The notes under the pieces are model-generated. The model was not told where the DNA came from, searched no databases, and worked only from the letters and a program-made list of their open reading frames with translations. The translations under genes and the position numbers were made by a program. Shown here in pieces: positions 54,196 to 63,049 of a DNA stretch of 64,000 nucleotides; positions within the stretch are counted from its first letter, which is position 1; each line of letters begins with the position of its first letter. The stretch comes from an uncultured Bacteroidota bacterium (GTDB lineage: Bacteria; Bacteroidota; Bacteroidia; Chitinophagales; Chitinophagaceae): positions 1 to 64,000 of the forward strand of contig CAIKOJ010000151.1 of the NCBI GenBank assembly GCA_903829015.1, given 5' to 3'.

Positions 54196-55767
54196 CTACA
54201 TCTTTACAAACCTACCTCCAACCACAGCACCGTTATCACCATTCCATTTTACAAAATAAACACCCTCCGCCCAGTCGGCAATAGATACTGCAAGAGTTTT
54301 ATGCCCTAGCACTCTGCCCGAATACATCACTTGTCCCATACTGTTATAAATGTGCACATTCCCGGTCTCATTTTCCGGCAATTCAATTTTGACTAGGATA
54401 TTGCTGGGGTTAGGGTACAGGTTTAAGGTATACGCTTTGGGTAGTACCTCAATACTGGTAGTTGAAGGGGTGAAAACAACTAGAAATGCATCTTCTAATC
54501 CACCGTAATATTCAAATGGATCGATGAAGCTACCTCCGGAATCATCATAAAAACCTCCTCCAATTACATTTGCATTCGATAAAGGATAAACCATTGTAGC
54601 TCTATCCCATAGGCGACTGCCAAGCACCTTTGCATTAATAAAGTTCCCAACACTATCTGCATGTACAAACCACGCATCATCGACACCATACCGCATAGCC
54701 ACTTCAGCACCTGCATTCGTTGAAACTCCCGCCATCCAAATACTACCATCAGTTGCTTTGCAAATGGAATTTGCATAACAATTTCCACCGCCACCACCAA
54801 AACAGTTGTTCCATAATATGTTGCTATTGCTGTCAACGTCCAGGACCCAAATCGGGCATCCAAAACTCGGAAAATGAGTTCGATCTCCATCAGTGGAATT
54901 ACTAGCCCCGGCAACTATAACGCCTCCCTTTCCATCTGAAACTGCGCAATTTCCGTTATCCCCCCCTGAGCCTCCAATAAGTTGCTGCCAAACTAAATTT
55001 CCATTTTTATCAATTCTTGCCAAATAAATGTCATCACCACCATGATTTCCTGTACAATCATAATCTGTCGAAAACGTTGTACCCATGATATAACATCCAT
55101 CGTCAGGGGCGGAAACTATACTTATTGCTCTTTCATCCCCAGACCCTCCAATTACTTTGCTCCACATTTTATTCCCGTTACTATCCACTTTGATTAACGC
55201 AAAATCAGCGTTAGTCCAACTTCCATGATGTATCGTGAAATCAGTATCTGAATAGTTTGTTTCGCCAAACATTAGGTATCCTCCATCCTGGATAGCTATC
55301 ATGTCTCTTAAGATAGCAGAGGCCGCTTGACCACCGTACGATCTTTGCCATAAAATAAGACCTGAACTATTTTTTCGATTTACTTCAAATGCCCATCCTG
55401 ACGGTACAGTCCTAGTAATGCCGACGAAGATAAAATCACCATTGTCAATCGGAAATATTATATCTCCTCCTGTATAACATTTTACCCATTCAAGCATTGT
55501 TGCGTTTGAATTGTACTTTAGGTAAATGGTTCTATCTCCACCCAATGAGCAAAACGAATCAAGATTTCCAGACCCGATTGTTGAGTTTGAACCTATGGAT
55601 ATGATAAACCCTCCGTCACTTGTTTTAGTGATATGTTTACTAACCGCATCTAAACCCCCTCCACCATATCCTTTTTGCCAAAGTATACTCGCCTCTGGCA
55701 CCTGCCCATAAGCACTTATTGCAACAACAACTAATAATAAAGTAACCAGTTTTCTCATCCTCAACAT
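54196..55767 (-). CDS. Exported repeat protein with T9SS type A sorting domain
   Basis: A 523-residue protein with a signal peptide (cleaved near AISAYG). Repeated propeller-type units follow: KTSDGGFIISIGS, IQDGGYLMFGETN, APDDGCYIMGTTFS, VIGGSGDERA. The end is a type A (Por secretion) tail with LNLYPNPSNILVKIEL and VYFVKWNG. Such tails lead to export through the type IX system and surface attachment. Two in-frame ATGs (55767, 55758) are possible starts. It is not next to a PorP/SprF gene, as expected for type A cargo. Confidence 0.88.
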   Translation of the reverse strand: MLRMRKLVTLLLVVVAISAYGQVPEASILWQKGYGGGGLDAVSKHITKTSDGGFIISIGSNSTIGSGNLDSFCSLGGDRTIYLKYNSNATMLEWVKCYTGGDIIFPIDNGDFIFVGITRTVPSGWAFEVNRKNSSGLILWQRSYGGQAASAILRDMIAIQDGGYLMFGETNYSDTDFTIHHGSWTNADFALIKVDSNGNKMWSKVIGGSGDERAISIVSAPDDGCYIMGTTFSTDYDCTGNHGGDDIYLARIDKNGNLVWQQLIGGSGGDNGNCAVSDGKGGVIVAGASNSTDGDRTHFPSFGCPIWVLDVDSNSNILWNNCFGGGGGNCYANSICKATDGSIWMAGVSTNAGAEVAMRYGVDDAWFVHADSVGNFINAKVLGSRLWDRATMVYPLSNANVIGGGFYDDSGGSFIDPFEYYGGLEDAFLVVFTPSTTSIEVLPKAYTLNLYPNPSNILVKIELPENETGNVHIYNSMGQVMYSGRVLGHKTLAVSIADWAEGVYFVKWNGDNGAVVGGRFVKM

Positions 55768-56006
55768 TTCGCATTATAAATATATAACCAATATTCCTGA
55801 ATAATTGAACCTATAGGTAATTTATTTTAACTCCTCCAGCATTTCCTTTTTTCTATCACAGGCCCCCTCCGTCCCATCATAGGCCGGATACGGCCCATCA
55901 TAGATTTTAAATTTTGCCATTTCCATTGCATCCCCGATATTTACAAAGGTCTGTCTGTTGTTTGCCCTTCCTGTTTATTTAACATTAGTAAGCCCCTTTA
56001 GGCTTG

Positions 56007-56063
56007 CCTGCCGAAGCTTTTTTCAACAGCCATAGTTTCAACGACGGCTGTAGCGTAGGCAGG
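56007..56063. repeat. Two-tier imperfect hairpin
   Basis: Outer arms CCTGCC (56007-56012) and GGCAGG (56058-56063); inner arms ACAGCC (56026-56031) and GGCTGT (56046-56051). Confidence 0.5.
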
Positions 56064-56152
56064 GGTTTCTGGTTCCAATTTTCCGACAAGACCCGCAATT
56101 CAAACACAAATAATTGATTATCAATTAATTAAGCCACTTCCGGTTTTTCCGG

Positions 56153-56195
56153 CACCGGAAGCAACCGGAAGAAAACCAGAAGTTTGCTTCCGGTG
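56153..56195. repeat. Hairpin of CCGGAAG/CTTCCGG units
   Basis: CACCGGAAGCAA (56153-56164) pairs with TTGCTTCCGGTG (56184-56195). Additional CTTCCGG and CCGGAAG copies flank and fill the loop, so alternative pairings exist. Confidence 0.55.
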
Positions 56196-56510
56196 GGCGT
56201 TAGGGATAAGGTAGCATAATCAATGGAACATAAAATAGAAAAGCACAATAGAAAAATGTCTTGGTGAGCTTGCCGAACTATGACATGTTCAGCATTTACC
56301 CGCTGCTGAAAAGCGATACATGCAAATTTTTATTCGAACAACATGGGAAGAAAATGGGTAGTTTTTGGGAAATTTTTCCAAAACACCCTACTGGCAATCA
56401 ATACTTTACCACTTTACACAACTTGCAGCAAAAAATGGGAAATTTTATAATCAGTAATACATCGCACATTCAAAAATACATATTACTGATTATAACTCGC
56501 AAATTTCGTG

Positions 56511-56535
56511 ACACCTCCCTTTAGGGTCGGGGTTT
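56511..56535 (+). repeat. Solo copy of the DUF559-element repeat (F4)
   Basis: ACACCTCCCTTTAGGGTCGG then GGTTT, matching F1-F3 near 35 kb over its full length. No nuclease gene is beside it. Confidence 0.8.
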
Positions 56536-56598
56536 CACCACATTGCGCACACAACTTATGACTTACGACTCACGACTTATGACTACGTTTTTTTTACC

Positions 56599-56606
56599 TA
56601 CTTTTG
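56599..56606 (+). promoter_or_regulatory. Bacteroidota -7 box (TACTTTTG) for etfB
   Basis: Exact TAnnTTTG match, 45 bases before the etfB ATG. Confidence 0.55.
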
Positions 56607-56651
56607 CACTCCAATTGAGCTCACAATTGCACGAATTTTAATTTTAGCCAG

Positions 56652-57395
56652 ATGAAAATATTAGTTTGTATTTGCCCCGTTCCCGATACCACCACCAAGG
56701 TGGCATTCGCCGACAACAACACCCATTTCAGCACAGCAGGCGTTACCTTCATCATCAATCCTTACGATGAATGGTATGCACTCGTACGCGCCCTTGAGTT
56801 GAAAGAAGCAGGTATCGCTACCGATGTACACATGATCACTGTAGGCAAGGCCGATGCTGAGCCGGTTATCCGCAAGGCACTGGCACTGGGTGGCGACGAA
56901 GCCATCCGTATCGATGCCGAAAGTGGTGATACTTATTCAGTAGCAGCACAGATAGCCGAGTACGCAAAATCCGTAGGTTACGACCTCGTGCTTTGCGGCA
57001 AGGAATCTATCGATTACAACAATGGTTCTGTAGGTGCTATGATCGCTGAGCTGCTCGATATGAATTACATAGGTTTCGCTGCCAAACTCGATGTGGCATC
57101 CGGCGTGGCAACTGTGGTTCGCGAAATCGAGGGTGGCGAAGAAACAGATACCTGCGCATTGCCGCTGGTGGTTTCTTGTCAGAAAGGAATGTCTGAAGCC
57201 CGCATACCTAATATGCGTGGTATTATGGCAGCACGTACCAAGCCACTGAAAGTGGTAGCACCCGCAGCTATCAGTGCTGTGAGCAGCATTGTTGCCTACG
57301 AAATGCCACCTGCAAAATCTGGTGTAAAAATGATCTCTGCCGACAATATGGACGAACTGGTAAGCCTGCTGCACAACGAAGCAAAAGTGATCTGA
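56652..57395 (+). CDS. etfB: Electron transfer flavoprotein, beta subunit
   Basis: A 247-residue ETF beta chain that, with the alpha chain, carries electrons from acyl-CoA dehydrogenases to the quinone pool. Motifs: MKILVCICPVPDTTTKVAF at the start, NPYDEWYALVRALELKE, LCGKESIDYNNGSVGAMIAELL, and the signature block LVVSCQKGMSEARIPNMRGIM (split at about 176-197). The gene is followed by etfA after about 100 bases on the same strand; cotranscription is likely. Confidence 0.95.
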   Translation: MKILVCICPVPDTTTKVAFADNNTHFSTAGVTFIINPYDEWYALVRALELKEAGIATDVHMITVGKADAEPVIRKALALGGDEAIRIDAESGDTYSVAAQIAEYAKSVGYDLVLCGKESIDYNNGSVGAMIAELLDMNYIGFAAKLDVASGVATVVREIEGGEETDTCALPLVVSCQKGMSEARIPNMRGIMAARTKPLKVVAPAAISAVSSIVAYEMPPAKSGVKMISADNMDELVSLLHNEAKVI

Positions 57396-57496
57396 TAACC
57401 GGGCATAAAGCAATATGCCTTACGGTTGTGAATGAATGAACAGTATGGTGGAATACCACTTTTAAAAAGTAACTCTTAACTTCTGAAATAATAAAA

Positions 57497-58471
57497 ATGA
57501 GTGTACTCGTTTTAGTTGAACATACAAATGGTGCCTTTAAGAAAAAATCTTTAGAGGCAGTACAATATGCTGCACATATCGCTAAGGAAACCGGCACTAC
57601 TGTTACTGCAGTAGCGGTTGGCAATGTTGGTGATACTGCCATGCAGGAACTGGGTGCATACGGCGCACAAAAAGTATTGAATGCAGCCGATGCCCGCCTG
57701 GAGAACTTCAGTTCGCGTGCATATACCAAAGTAATGCTGGCTGCTGCTCAGAAAGAAGGCGCAAAGGTGATTGTTGGTCTGCACGATACTGTAGGTAAGG
57801 CAGTAAGCCCTCGTCTGGCAGCACGTCTGCAGGCAGGTCTTGTAGCCGGTGCAGTTTCTTACCCCGATCTGTCTAAAGGATTTGTGGTAAAGAAAACTGT
57901 ATTCTCAGGCAAGGCATTTGCTTTCGTAAGCATTACCAGCGATATAAAGGTAATTACCCTCATGCCTAACACTTACCCTGTGGTTAAAGGCGAAGGCAGT
58001 GCATCAGTTGAAAAACTGGATGTATCCTTCAGCGATGCTGATTTCGCAGTTCAGGTGAAAGAGGTGGCAAAAGCATCTGGTGCCGTTCCGCTTTCTGAGG
58101 CCGAACTGGTAGTAAGTGGTGGTCGTGGTATGAAGGGACCAGAAAACTGGCATGTACTCGAAGACCTGGCTAAAGAGCTGGGTGCAGCTACTGCCTGTTC
58201 ACGCCCTGTGGCCGACAGCCACTGGCGCCCGCATAATGAGCACGTAGGCCAGACCGGAGGCACCATACGCCCCAACCTGTATATTGCTGTTGGTATCTCA
58301 GGTGCTATACAACATCTGGCTGGTGTTAACGGTTCCAAGACCATCGTTGTTATCAATAAAGACCCCGAAGCACCATTCTTCTCAGCCGCTAATTACGGCG
58401 TGCTGGGCGATGCTATGGAGATCGTACCAAAGCTCACTGAAGCGGTGAAGAAGTTCAAGGCGAATCACTAA
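57497..58471 (+). CDS. etfA: Electron transfer flavoprotein, alpha subunit
   Basis: A 324-residue ETF alpha chain. The N-terminal half matches the beta-like fold (VLVEHTNGAFKKKSLEAV, PRLAARLQAGLVAGAV). The C-terminal FAD domain has VVSGGRGMKGPENWHVLEDL, ASRPVADSHW-type residues (CSRPVADSHWRPHNEHVGQT), and IAVGISGAIQHLAGVNGS with VINKDPEAPFF. These bind FAD. An 11-bp hairpin terminator lies 26 bases after its stop. Confidence 0.96.
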   Translation: MSVLVLVEHTNGAFKKKSLEAVQYAAHIAKETGTTVTAVAVGNVGDTAMQELGAYGAQKVLNAADARLENFSSRAYTKVMLAAAQKEGAKVIVGLHDTVGKAVSPRLAARLQAGLVAGAVSYPDLSKGFVVKKTVFSGKAFAFVSITSDIKVITLMPNTYPVVKGEGSASVEKLDVSFSDADFAVQVKEVAKASGAVPLSEAELVVSGGRGMKGPENWHVLEDLAKELGAATACSRPVADSHWRPHNEHVGQTGGTIRPNLYIAVGISGAIQHLAGVNGSKTIVVINKDPEAPFFSAANYGVLGDAMEIVPKLTEAVKKFKANH

Positions 58472-58496
58472 TTGATCCGCTTTTTAAGATAGTATC

Positions 58497-58522
58497 ACAA
58501 AACCGGCATTAGCCGGTTTTGT
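58497..58522 (+). terminator. Intrinsic terminator of etfA
   Basis: ACAAAACCGGC and GCCGGTTTTGT form an 11-bp perfect stem around ATTA, with a TTTT run in the 3' arm. Confidence 0.8.
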
Positions 58523-58523
58523 T

Positions 58524-58766
58524 GTCTCAGGCAGTGTTAGAAATACAGACCCAGCCTTTTATGCACCTGTAAAAAAAGAACTGCAGGAAGAAATTTTCAA
58601 TAAAATCTGCCGCCTGATGGAAACCGCACCCGCTTTCAGGCCCGGCATTGAAGATGGAAAGAAAGCCATAACCGTCTACCGCCTTACCGACTTCTGGAAT
58701 AACTTCAAAGTGGACAATCATAAGCTCTATGATGTAAACAACAAAGGCGAGTACGTGGAGCTATAG
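58524..58766 (+). pseudogene. Gene remnant, TonB-C-like tail without a start
   Basis: A frame open from 58488 (inside the etfA terminator region) to a TAG at 58764-58766 encodes a coherent protein-like sequence: FYAPVKKELQEEIFNKICRL, then METAPAFRPGIEDGKKAITV and YRLTDFWNNFKVDNHKLYDV. The AFRPGIEDGK part resembles the W/F-x-PG-x-x-x-GK turn of TonB C-terminal domains, as does the strand after it. No ATG precedes it; the first Met is mid-domain (58621-58623). I read it as the 3' end of a decayed gene. The TonB link is weak. Confidence 0.5.
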
Positions 58767-58780
58767 TCTTCTGTAAAACA

Positions 58781-58814
58781 AAAAGAAGAGCACCGTATCT
58801 GGTGCTCTTCTTTT
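58781..58814. terminator. Bidirectional intrinsic terminator
   Basis: AAAAGAAGAGCACC and GGTGCTCTTCTTTT form a 14-bp perfect stem with loop GTATCT. It lies 26 bases past the stop of the minus-strand dipeptidyl peptidase gene. Confidence 0.85.
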
Positions 58815-58839
58815 CAATTTGTTTCTATTCTTTTATTGA

Positions 58840-60942
58840 TCAGTTTTTCACAGGCAGAAATCCATAGTTCTTTCCGTATTCCATATGCTGCTGATAGAAA
58901 TTATCCGGGTATTCCACCTTCACATCAGTAATATCTGCACCATTCATCACCGGTACTAATTTAGGCTGTATAAAGCCCCTGTATGGCTTAATACCCAGTT
59001 TAGCGAAACGCTCCAGCACTTCTTTGTGCAACACAGGATCCACTTTCACACCATAGGTTTCCACGAGGTTTTTACCGCCGTTATAATCACCTTCAGATTT
59101 TACTCGCTGTATTTCTTTCAGCAGCTGGCCAAACAGATCACGCAGTTTGTTGTAGTCATTCACCTGCACATAGGTTTTGCCGTTTTTCTTTACAAACTCC
59201 ACTACGTTGTCTTTTTTGCCATGTTCGTATACCCAGTGTGCATTCAGGGCACGGTTACGCATGTGGGCTTCTTCCAGTTGGTCACCTGGTTTTATACGGG
59301 TAAGCTGTGTCATCAGGCCATTCATCATGTAGCTGTCATATTCGGCCATTGCCACATCAAGGCTTGGCATTACTCCCATCTCCTCGAGCTTCTTGTCCAT
59401 AATAAAATAAAGGCCCACCAGATCAGCACGGGCTTCTTCCAGGCAGCTGGCGTAGTTCTTCAGCGTCACGTCGGTGGTCTTCACATTCGGGTTCAACTGG
59501 CCTGATGCATGCCCTATACACTCATGCATATCGGTATGCAGATCAGAGGCAAGTGGACCGTATTTCTTCAGGCGCTGCATTACCGTATCATTCGCTGCAA
59601 ATTCATCGAGCATGCCACTCTTAGATCCGCTTACGTTGTAAGAATGAATGATATTGCTGAGCGACACAGATTTAGAACCGTGCGATTTACGGATCCATTC
59701 TGCATTTGGCAGGTTGATACCTATTGGCGTACTTGGCGCGGCATCACCGCTTTCTACTATCACTGTAATTGCTTTTGCCGTAATCCCTTTAACCGTTTTC
59801 TTTTTATGTTCCGGCATTATCGGCGAGTTATCTTCGAACCACTGCGCCTGATTGGCTATAGCCTCAATACGTTTGGTCTCCTCCATATCCTTTAGCGACA
59901 CCGTACTTTCAAAGCTGCCCTTCTTACCTATCGCATCCAGGTACACTTCTATAAATCCATTCACTGCATCTATCCTCGATGACGTCTTTACCCAGCTAAT
60001 ATTGTAATCGTCCCACACCTTCAGGTCGCCTGTTTTGTAAAACTGCACCAGCAGCTCCAGCGACTTCTTTTGCTCAGCGTCTTCAGCAACAGACACAGCC
60101 TTTTCCAGCCATCCTGCAATTTTGTCGATGGCTGCGCCATACATGCCGCCGCTCTTCCATGTTTTCTCTACTACCTGTCCATTCTCCTTCATCAGCTTAC
60201 TGTTCAGCCCCCACGACGGTGCGCTGTCGCTCGCCGGGAACTTAGAATAGAACGCCTCAACTTCCTTCTGCGTTACCCCTTCATAAAAGTTATTTGATGA
60301 GTTGGCAACATTATCAATATTAGGCCGCTGATCCACCACTTTAGGCTCAAAGTTCATGTCATACACAATTGGCTTGATCCTCGCCAGAAATGCATCAACA
60401 CTTTCACCCTTCTCCATAGGCAGCGATTCGGGCTTTGAGCCTTTAACTACTGCCGAGAAGTATTCCCACGAACAATCGGGTATGAACTTAATGTTGCTGT
60501 AATGATGGTGGTTGCCGTTGCTGAACCACACCCTGCCGCAATACTCTTCAAACTTCTTCCAGTTGTCAGGGGTTGCATCCTTTTTAGCATCGTAGGTACC
60601 GTACATACCTTCTACGGTTTTACGCAGCAGCAATCCATACCTGCTTTTCTGGTCATAGATCATATCTCTGCCGCATAGTGCCGCTTCATACAGGTAATAA
60701 GAGAGTTTTTTCTGCTGAAGACTCAATCCGTCAAAACCGGGTATCTCATACCGCAGTACCTGCAGATCAGCAAACGACTGAGCTTCTACCTTAAAATTCG
60801 GGTCGTAGCCCGAAACTTTGGCTGTAGTATCTGCCTTTGAATTGTTCATATTGTTGCCTGTGTTATTGCAGCCGGTACTTAGCATCTGGGTGGTCATTGC
60901 CATAACGGGAATCGCCCACTTTAAGTTAATACTGTATTTCAT
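58840..60942 (-). CDS. Dipeptidyl peptidase III-like metallopeptidase (M49), exported lipoprotein
   Basis: A 700-residue protein with an N-terminal signal and lipobox-like STGC (Cys about 25). The M49 zinc motif HECIGH lies near residues 473-478, and the second metal-site block is EEARADLVGLYF. DPP III enzymes release dipeptides from short peptides. An Asn-rich stretch after the Cys suggests a tether. The gene is divergent from the small lipoprotein gene at 61020 and ends at a strong bidirectional terminator. Family assignment is secure; its substrate is unknown. Confidence 0.92.
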   Translation of the reverse strand: MKYSINLKWAIPVMAMTTQMLSTGCNNTGNNMNNSKADTTAKVSGYDPNFKVEAQSFADLQVLRYEIPGFDGLSLQQKKLSYYLYEAALCGRDMIYDQKSRYGLLLRKTVEGMYGTYDAKKDATPDNWKKFEEYCGRVWFSNGNHHHYSNIKFIPDCSWEYFSAVVKGSKPESLPMEKGESVDAFLARIKPIVYDMNFEPKVVDQRPNIDNVANSSNNFYEGVTQKEVEAFYSKFPASDSAPSWGLNSKLMKENGQVVEKTWKSGGMYGAAIDKIAGWLEKAVSVAEDAEQKKSLELLVQFYKTGDLKVWDDYNISWVKTSSRIDAVNGFIEVYLDAIGKKGSFESTVSLKDMEETKRIEAIANQAQWFEDNSPIMPEHKKKTVKGITAKAITVIVESGDAAPSTPIGINLPNAEWIRKSHGSKSVSLSNIIHSYNVSGSKSGMLDEFAANDTVMQRLKKYGPLASDLHTDMHECIGHASGQLNPNVKTTDVTLKNYASCLEEARADLVGLYFIMDKKLEEMGVMPSLDVAMAEYDSYMMNGLMTQLTRIKPGDQLEEAHMRNRALNAHWVYEHGKKDNVVEFVKKNGKTYVQVNDYNKLRDLFGQLLKEIQRVKSEGDYNGGKNLVETYGVKVDPVLHKEVLERFAKLGIKPYRGFIQPKLVPVMNGADITDVKVEYPDNFYQQHMEYGKNYGFLPVKN

Positions 60943-61006
60943 TGAGGAGAATTATTGATTGCCGTAAATTTAGTTCAATCCTGCAACTTTAGGTGCCTTA
61001 ATCCGT

Positions 61007-61014
61007 TATTTTTG
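61007..61014 (+). promoter_or_regulatory. Bacteroidota -7 box (TATTTTTG)
   Basis: TAnnTTTG match ending 5 bases before the GTG start at 61020, implying a near-leaderless mRNA. Confidence 0.4.
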
Positions 61015-61019
61015 CCGCC

Positions 61020-61466
61020 GTGAAAAAATTCAGATTCTTAGCACCTTTCTGTTTAGCTGCTGCTTTAGCCGCCGCCTGCAACAATTCTGCAAACGAAGCC
61101 AAGTCTGAAAGTACTTTAGTGCAACTGCCAAAACCCGGCTCTGTAGTTGCCGCAGATTCAATGGACGCGCTAACGGAAGACAAACTGAATCATTTCAACT
61201 TTACCGTTAAAGTAATTGCAGACAGCAATATTGCGTCAGGAGTCTATGATGTTGATGCCGACTTCGGGCCCAATTTCTCAACAGGGCAATTTACGATGCC
61301 AAAAGGAGGTGAAGCACTGAAACCCCTGATCAAAAAAGGAAGTGCTCCCTATACATTTGTAATTGGATTCAAGGTAAATGGAGACACGACTTTTTACGAG
61401 TACTTTGAAGTAAGCAGCAACCGCCATTCTACAAAGATGCAGTACCTGAAAGCCTATACTTTCTAA
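61020..61466 (+). CDS. Small lipoprotein of unknown function
   Basis: A 148-residue lipoprotein starting at GTG, with signal MKKFRFLAPFCLAAALAAAC and Cys20 as the lipidated residue. The mature part contains FNFTVKVIADSNIASGVYDV and FGPNFSTGQFTMPKGGE, strand-rich and without known motifs. The -7 box close upstream supports the GTG start. It is divergent from the M49 gene. Confidence 0.78.
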   Translation: MKKFRFLAPFCLAAALAAACNNSANEAKSESTLVQLPKPGSVVAADSMDALTEDKLNHFNFTVKVIADSNIASGVYDVDADFGPNFSTGQFTMPKGGEALKPLIKKGSAPYTFVIGFKVNGDTTFYEYFEVSSNRHSTKMQYLKAYTF

Positions 61467-61482
61467 TATTTACCAGCAAAGG

Positions 61483-61731
61483 TTACTCCACACTTTTCTC
61501 AGGACCTTCGCCATTCCTGAAATAGGATAGTGCACCAGATGGGCAGTTGTTTACCTGTTGAATGATTCGCTCGGTATCTGCTCCCGAAATGGTGATCCAC
61601 GGCTTGTTACCCGGATCAAATACCTCAGGCAATGAATGGAAGCAAATTGCCGAGTGTATACAAGTGCCGGGTTTCCATACTACTGTTATATCGTCGTTTG
61701 AGTACTTTTTGGTTAGGTTTTTTAAATCCAT
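61483..61731 (-). CDS. Fer4_19-type small iron-sulfur protein (YjdI-like)
   Basis: An 82-residue protein with Cys24 and Cys30 in GTCIHSAICF and Cys63 in NNCPSGALSY, plus His26. This CxHxxxxC...CP pattern belongs to the small divergent 4Fe-4S/YjdI group, sometimes compared with CDGSH-type centres. The gene lies 5 bases downstream of the OsmC gene on the same strand, so the two are almost surely one operon. A redox role with the OsmC protein is plausible but inferred. Confidence 0.85.
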   Translation of the reverse strand: MDLKNLTKKYSNDDITVVWKPGTCIHSAICFHSLPEVFDPGNKPWITISGADTERIIQQVNNCPSGALSYFRNGEGPEKSVE

Positions 61732-61736
61732 AAATG

Positions 61737-62123
61737 CTATTTTAAGTTGGTGGTTATCAGATTTTGTTTACTTAACATTTTATGTACGGGGCAATGTTTG
61801 GCAATGTATAGGAGCCTGTCTTTTTGGCGCGCGTCCAGATTACCTTTCAGCTCTATTTCTCTAATTATTGATTCTTCGCCGTTACTTCCGCCGGAATTGC
61901 TCATGTTCACTGTGACACGGATTGATTCCAACTGCCACTCCTTTCTGTTGGCATACATCTTTACAGTAATGGAGGTACACGAAGCCAGGCTACACAGCAA
62001 TAATTGCGTAGGGCTCATTCCCACATCCTTTCCGCCTGCCGCTACAGATTCATCGGCTGTATATTTATGGTTGCCGGCTTCCAGTACCGCCTGGTAATTA
62101 TCCTGTAAAAAAGCAGTGACCAT
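61737..62123 (-). CDS. OsmC/Ohr-family protein
   Basis: A 128-residue protein of the OsmC fold. The first conserved Cys is in QLLLCSLASCTSITVKMY (an extra Cys lies nearby) and the second in YIAKHCPVHKMLS. These two positions form the thiol pair that reduces organic hydroperoxides in OsmC/Ohr. The KYTADESVAAGGKDVGMSPTQ stretch matches the family substrate loop. It leads a two-gene operon with the small iron-sulfur protein. Confidence 0.9.
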   Translation of the reverse strand: MVTAFLQDNYQAVLEAGNHKYTADESVAAGGKDVGMSPTQLLLCSLASCTSITVKMYANRKEWQLESIRVTVNMSNSGGSNGEESIIREIELKGNLDARQKDRLLYIAKHCPVHKMLSKQNLITTNLK

Positions 62124-62432
62124 ATTCTTTGATTCAGAAATGTAAGATCAAACGAAAATAACGATTTCCATTCCAACAACTGATATTGTCCACCAAATCT
62201 TAATCTGGCGGGTGGTAGAATGAGTATTACCAATTCTTTGAAACTACTCTGGTGGTTGCGGTAGTACCGAAAACAGTGTATTAGCAATAAAGGCAATAAT
62301 TAAGCGTTAAGTAGTATACTGAACTCGCCATCGAAAAATCACTTGATGAAACTTACAAATACCTAATTAACAATGGTAATAAAATACTATAATTCGTAAC
62401 AAAACCTTACTTTCATTAAAATTTAGTGACCA
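62124..62432. other. 309-base intergenic region, nothing recognisable
   Basis: AT-rich sequence with one weak CCACC/GGTGG pairing (62191-62216). I see no reading frame, repeat or RNA gene that I can support. Confidence 0.5.
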
Positions 62433-62939
62433 ATGAAACAATCTATAGTGCCTGAATCACCAAACGCCGCTGATTTTCTTGAAGTAGCCTTTGAAAAGAA
62501 AATACCGGAAAAGGTATTGGAGTGCTATATTGAGATGTTTGAGAAACGAGGTTTTACATTGGAACAAAAATTTTACCCTGATTTTGAGAAGGCTCACCCC
62601 AATGAAATGTTCAGGAATTTCAAAAGTGAGGCAGGCAGCACATATACAGTGGTTACTTTAATGGCTCAGCAACCGGGCGACTGGATATTTAAAGTACGTA
62701 AAGGCAATATTTTACTTCCTCAAAACGGCAAAGTAACAAGCCTGATGCTGATGAAAAACATGTACTGGTCAGACTTTATTACTACAGCATCAACCACCGC
62801 CACCGGAGGTCAGATCGACTGCGATCTGAAGATCAGCGCATACGATAACCAGGTAACCAACCTGCCAGTTTACATTCTAATTTTCGGAGTTGATAAGGTA
62901 AAAAGCCTCAATTTATCAGATTCCGGAAACCCGTTCTGA
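62433..62939 (+). CDS. Protein of unknown function
   Basis: A 168-residue soluble protein without signal peptide. It starts MKQSIVPESPNAADFLEVAF, has a helical segment (KKIPEKVLECYIEMFEKRGF), then strands (YTVVTLMAQQPGDWIFKVRK) and an acidic-hydrophobic end. I do not recognise the family. Codon use and spacing look like a real gene. A sulfotransferase-like gene follows about 110 bases later on the same strand. Confidence 0.7.
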   Translation: MKQSIVPESPNAADFLEVAFEKKIPEKVLECYIEMFEKRGFTLEQKFYPDFEKAHPNEMFRNFKSEAGSTYTVVTLMAQQPGDWIFKVRKGNILLPQNGKVTSLMLMKNMYWSDFITTASTTATGGQIDCDLKISAYDNQVTNLPVYILIFGVDKVKSLNLSDSGNPF

Positions 62940-63049
62940 TCTTATTTTTAGGTTCCCGTGATAACCTGCCGGCAAAGTTCATTCCTATCGCCGGGGTAAT
63001 AGTTTGTTGAGTACCGAAGGTTTGATATATTCGTTTTGAAATACAATAT

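Larger units (their letters stand above)
55768..56598. other. Repeat- and hairpin-rich intergenic region
   Basis: About 830 bases without a convincing gene. It holds a long imperfect hairpin (56007-56063: CCTGCC/GGCAGG and ACAGCC/GGCTGT), a TAATTGA/TCAATTA palindrome (56111-56127) and a CACCGGAAGCAA/TTGCTTCCGGTG hairpin (56153-56195). It also has a solo copy of the DUF559-type repeat (56511-56535) and a short TATGACT/ACGACT tandem run (56554-56587). An 87-codon frame at 56261-56524 is probably noise. Confidence 0.6.

Noticed and set aside
56261-56524. An 87-codon frame
   Set aside because: It starts at TTG, has no motif, runs through hairpin-rich sequence and ends inside the solo repeat; it is more likely chance.
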